A stretch of DNA of 14,207 nucleotides, taken from the NCBI GenBank assembly GCA_030425745.1, contig JAUHZW010000031.1, positions 1 to 14,207 on the forward strand, given 5' to 3'. This document shows, one piece after another, positions 12,357-14,207 of the stretch. Position numbers and translations under genes: made by a program. This DNA is from Actinomycetes bacterium. Its GTDB lineage: Bacteria > Actinomycetota > Actinomycetes > S36-B12. Under the pieces are notes generated by a model. That model saw only the letters and a program-made list of their open reading frames with translations. It did no database searches and was not told the DNA's origin. How positions within the stretch are numbered: the stretch's first letter is position 1; each line of letters starts with the position of its first letter.

Positions 12357-13081
12357 GCGAGAACCCACTCGGCGACAGTCGGCCCGATGCGCACGGCGAC
12401 GACGATGCGCACGGTGAGGACGCTGCGGACGGCGTCGAGAGCGTGGAAGAGGTTCGGCAGGAGGCCCTGCTTCTCGAGCGTGCGCTGGGTGGATGGCGCG
12501 GCATCATCGACTCCGGTCTGCCGACCGTCGTCTTCGTGATCGCCTATCTCGTGACCGGCAGTGAACTGCGCACGTCTCTCATCGCGGCGGTGGGCGCCGG
12601 CGTGGTCATCGTGGTGTGGCGCCTGATCCGCCGACAGCCGCTGCAGCAGGTCATCGCCGGGTTCGTGGGGCTGCTCATCGCGGCGTGGTTCTCCTCGCGC
12701 ACCGGCCGCGCTGAGGATGTCTTCGTGCCGGGGATGCTCCTGAACATCGGGTACGGGGCCGCCTTCCTGATCTCGATCCTCGTCCGCTGGCCGCTGCTGG
12801 GCATCGCGATGGGCTACCTCACCGGTGAGGGCACGTCGTGGCGGGCCGAGCCGGACCTGCGGCGCGTGTATGCGGCGGCGTCCTGGATCTGGGTGGGAGT
12901 CTTCGGTCTCCGACTCCTCGTGCAGGTGCCGTTGTACCTGGCCGGGGCCGTGGCGCCGCTCGGAGTGGCCAAGGTGGTCCTCGGCTGGCCGCTCTACCTG
13001 GCCGGGGCCTACGCCACCTATCGAGTGCTGGCGCCGGTGTATCGGGCGCGTCGGGCCCGCGTTCAGGGCGGATCGGACTGA
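12353..13081 (+). CDS. DUF3159 family membrane protein
   Basis: A 242-residue integral membrane protein of the DUF3159 family (Rv2693c position in mycobacteria), function unknown. The first 40 residues are acidic and low in complexity, with a DAHGD/DAHGED repeat. LLERALGGWRGIIDSGLPTV (40-59) is the family signature. About six to seven helices follow: roughly 55-70, 74-92, 98-115, 124-143, 146-157, 176-198 and 202-222. The last two share a PLYLAGA box 20 residues apart. Placement with an OB-fold gene and the TrkA pair is conserved in actinobacteria, so a link to ion transport or envelope biology is possible but unproven. The ATG overlaps the OB-fold stop. Confidence 0.88.
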   Translation: MSENPLGDSRPDAHGDDDAHGEDAADGVESVEEVRQEALLLERALGGWRGIIDSGLPTVVFVIAYLVTGSELRTSLIAAVGAGVVIVVWRLIRRQPLQQVIAGFVGLLIAAWFSSRTGRAEDVFVPGMLLNIGYGAAFLISILVRWPLLGIAMGYLTGEGTSWRAEPDLRRVYAAASWIWVGVFGLRLLVQVPLYLAGAVAPLGVAKVVLGWPLYLAGAYATYRVLAPVYRARRARVQGGSD

Positions 13082-13092
13082 GGCTCGGCGCG

Positions 13093-13132
13093 GTGCTGAC
13101 GTGCGGGGGACCGTGCTGACCTGCGGGGGACC
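13093..13132. repeat. 20-bp tandem repeat between DUF3159 and the trkA-like gene
   Basis: Two head-to-tail 20-base units, 13093-13112 and 13113-13132, differ at one base (G or C at unit position 9). They fill most of the 59-base gap between convergent genes. Confidence 0.85.
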
Positions 13133-13136
13133 GCAG
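13121..13136. terminator. Hairpin between convergent DUF3159 and trkA-like genes
   Basis: CTGCGG (13121-13126) and CCGCAG (13131-13136) form a perfect six-base stem with a GGGA loop, built from the second repeat unit plus four following bases. No T-tract is present. Copy one of the repeat carries GTGCGG and cannot make this stem. Confidence 0.4.
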
Positions 13137-13140
13137 ACCG

Positions 13141-13800
13141 TCAGGCGTGGCCGAGAAGGCGCTGGAGTTCGCCCTCGACATCGGGGGACGCGACGAAGAG
13201 CAGTTCATCACCCTTGTCGAGGGCGTCGTCTGCGGACGGTGCGATGACGCGCGGACCCCGGACGATCGCCACCAGGGCGGTGTCGTGGGGCCAGACCTGA
13301 TCGCCGACCCGCTGGCCGACGACCGGGGAGTCGGCGGACAGGGTGATCTCGACGAGGTTGGCATCACCCTGCCGGAAGGTGAAGAGCCGTACGAGGTCGC
13401 CGACGCTGACCGCCTCCTCCACGAGCGCTGACAGCATGCGAGGCGTCGACACGGCGACGTCGACTCCCCACGACTCATCGAACATCCACTCGTTCTTGGG
13501 GTGGTTCACCCGGGCCACGACCCGGGGAACGCCGTACTCGGTCTTCGCCAGCAGGGATACGACGAGGTTGACCTTGTCGTCACCGGTGGCGGCGACGACG
13601 ACCTGGCAGCCAGCGAGGTAGGCCTCGTCAAGAGCGGACACCTCGCATGCGTCGGCCATGAGGGTCTCCGCTCCCTCGACCACTCCGGGACGGGCGAGCT
13701 CTGCATCGCGGTCGATGAGCAGCACCTGATGACCGTTGGCCACCAGTTCACGGGCGATGGCGCGACCGACCTTGCCGGCCCCGGCGATGGCGACGCGCAT
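13141..13800 (-). CDS. TrkA-type RCK potassium-uptake regulator (second of pair)
   Basis: A 219-residue cytosolic regulator with one RCK_N (Rossmann, nucleotide-binding) and one RCK_C domain. Seen: GAGKVG (7-12) with the acidic tip Asp30 in LLIDRD, AATGDDKVNLVVSLLAK around residues 70-86, and a C-terminal DSPVVGQRVGD to DELLFV segment typical of RCK_C. It should bind NAD(H) or ATP and gate a Trk/Ktr-type potassium channel at the membrane. It corresponds to mycobacterial CeoC (Rv2692). The ATG at 13800 shares a base with the stop of the upstream RCK gene, and AGGAGG lies four bases ahead. The channel subunit is not in the window. Confidence 0.92.
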   Translation of the reverse strand: MRVAIAGAGKVGRAIARELVANGHQVLLIDRDAELARPGVVEGAETLMADACEVSALDEAYLAGCQVVVAATGDDKVNLVVSLLAKTEYGVPRVVARVNHPKNEWMFDESWGVDVAVSTPRMLSALVEEAVSVGDLVRLFTFRQGDANLVEITLSADSPVVGQRVGDQVWPHDTALVAIVRGPRVIAPSADDALDKGDELLFVASPDVEGELQRLLGHA

Positions 13801-14207
13801 CAGTCCTCCTCATCCGGGCCGTGCTCGAACACACGCTCGACCTGCTCGCGCATGTCGTCGAGGAACAGGGCATGCACGATGTCGCCGTCCTGCAGGACGG
13901 TCTCACTGTCGGGCAGGAAGCCCTGCCCGTATCGGGTCAGGAAGGCGATCCGGGCACCGCTGGCGAGTCCGAGGTCGCTCGATCGTCTCCCCAGCCAGTA
14001 GGCCCCGACGTGCACCTCGGAGAGCACGACGACGCCGCTGGGGTCGCGGTACTCGTCCTCTGCACCCAGCGGCAGCATCCGACGCATGAACTGTCCGGCC
14101 GTCCACGACACGGTCGCGACCGTGGGGATGCCCAGGCGCTCGTAGACCTCCGCGCGTCGAGGGTCGTAGATGCGGGCAACGACCTGGTCCACGCCGTACG
14201 TCTCCCG
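13800..14207 (-). CDS. TrkA-type RCK potassium-uptake regulator (first of pair), 5' end missing
   Basis: The visible 135 residues are the end of the RCK_N domain and the RCK_C domain of the CeoB (Rv2691)-like partner. The reading frame is open through the right edge, so the GTG at 14192 is not the true start and the GxGxxG motif lies outside. The stretch VARIYDPRRAEVYERLGIPTV is the family's characteristic link after the Rossmann fold. VLSEVHVGAYWLGRR and DGDIVHALFLDD mark RCK_C. It probably pairs with the downstream protein as a heteromeric gating ring. The coupled TGATG junction and shared strand support co-expression. Confidence 0.92.
   Translation of the reverse strand, partial: RETYGVDQVVARIYDPRRAEVYERLGIPTVATVSWTAGQFMRRMLPLGAEDEYRDPSGVVVLSEVHVGAYWLGRRSSDLGLASGARIAFLTRYGQGFLPDSETVLQDGDIVHALFLDDMREQVERVFEHGPDEED

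Noticed and set aside
12386..12414. GATGCGCACGG direct repeat in the DUF3159 start
   Set aside because: It encodes an acidic low-complexity stretch (18-base, in-frame period) and needs no special explanation.
1..14207. Mobile elements, CRISPR, tRNA/rRNA, riboswitches, defence genes
   Set aside because: None seen: no transposase, integrase, spaced repeats, cloverleaf or known aptamer pattern; gene content is standard actinobacterial core.

Overview
The window is high-GC bacterial DNA, densely packed and coding on both strands. All recognisable genes belong to the conserved chromosomal core of Actinomycetota. The families DUF4193, DUF3093, DUF3710, DUF3159, DUF5998, SepH and the paired single-RCK TrkA proteins together point firmly to that phylum. 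Protein style suggests Micrococcales or a near relative, but I cannot name a genus. I see no phage, transposon, plasmid, CRISPR, tRNA or rRNA sequence, and no gap over about 150 bases lacks a gene.

Layout, left to right. (1) 1-385, minus: N-terminus of a type IIA topoisomerase A subunit, running off the left edge. (2) 426-2278, minus: a two-gene pseudouridine degradation operon (psuG then psuK, ATGA overlap). (3) 2309-5258, plus: a GNAT acetyltransferase, a DUF5998 protein coupled to an alkaline-phosphatase-superfamily enzyme, and thymidine kinase. (4) 5291-7444, minus: the cell-division protein SepH in an unusually short form, preceded by an MFS permease. (5) 7489-8328, plus: an inositol-monophosphatase-family enzyme. 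(6) 8346-8864, minus: a gamma-carbonic-anhydrase-like hexapeptide protein. (7) 9006-9302, plus: DUF4193. (8) 9339-10114, minus: DUF4235 and DUF3093 membrane proteins. (9) 10176-13081, plus: PaaI-type thioesterase, dUTPase, DUF3710, OB-fold protein and DUF3159 membrane protein. (10) 13141-14207, minus: two RCK/TrkA potassium-uptake regulators, the upstream one cut by the right edge.

Blocks 5 and 7-10 match the arrangement known around suhB-dut-ceoBC in mycobacteria (Rv2691-Rv2701c), so this is mostly inherited core. Functional links: Tdk and dUTPase both feed the thymidylate pool, PsuG/PsuK recover uracil and ribose phosphate from pseudouridine, and the RCK pair gates potassium uptake. Many starts lie 6-7 bases after a NANNNT -10-like hexamer with no Shine-Dalgarno sequence, which suggests widespread leaderless transcription.

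I found no convincing new multi-gene system. The observations most worth checking are the truncated SepH with a CTAG-rich inverted repeat at its promoter, a hexapeptide protein with an altered zinc site, a 23-bp duplication of the end of the DUF4193 gene, and a 20-bp tandem repeat/hairpin between two convergent genes.
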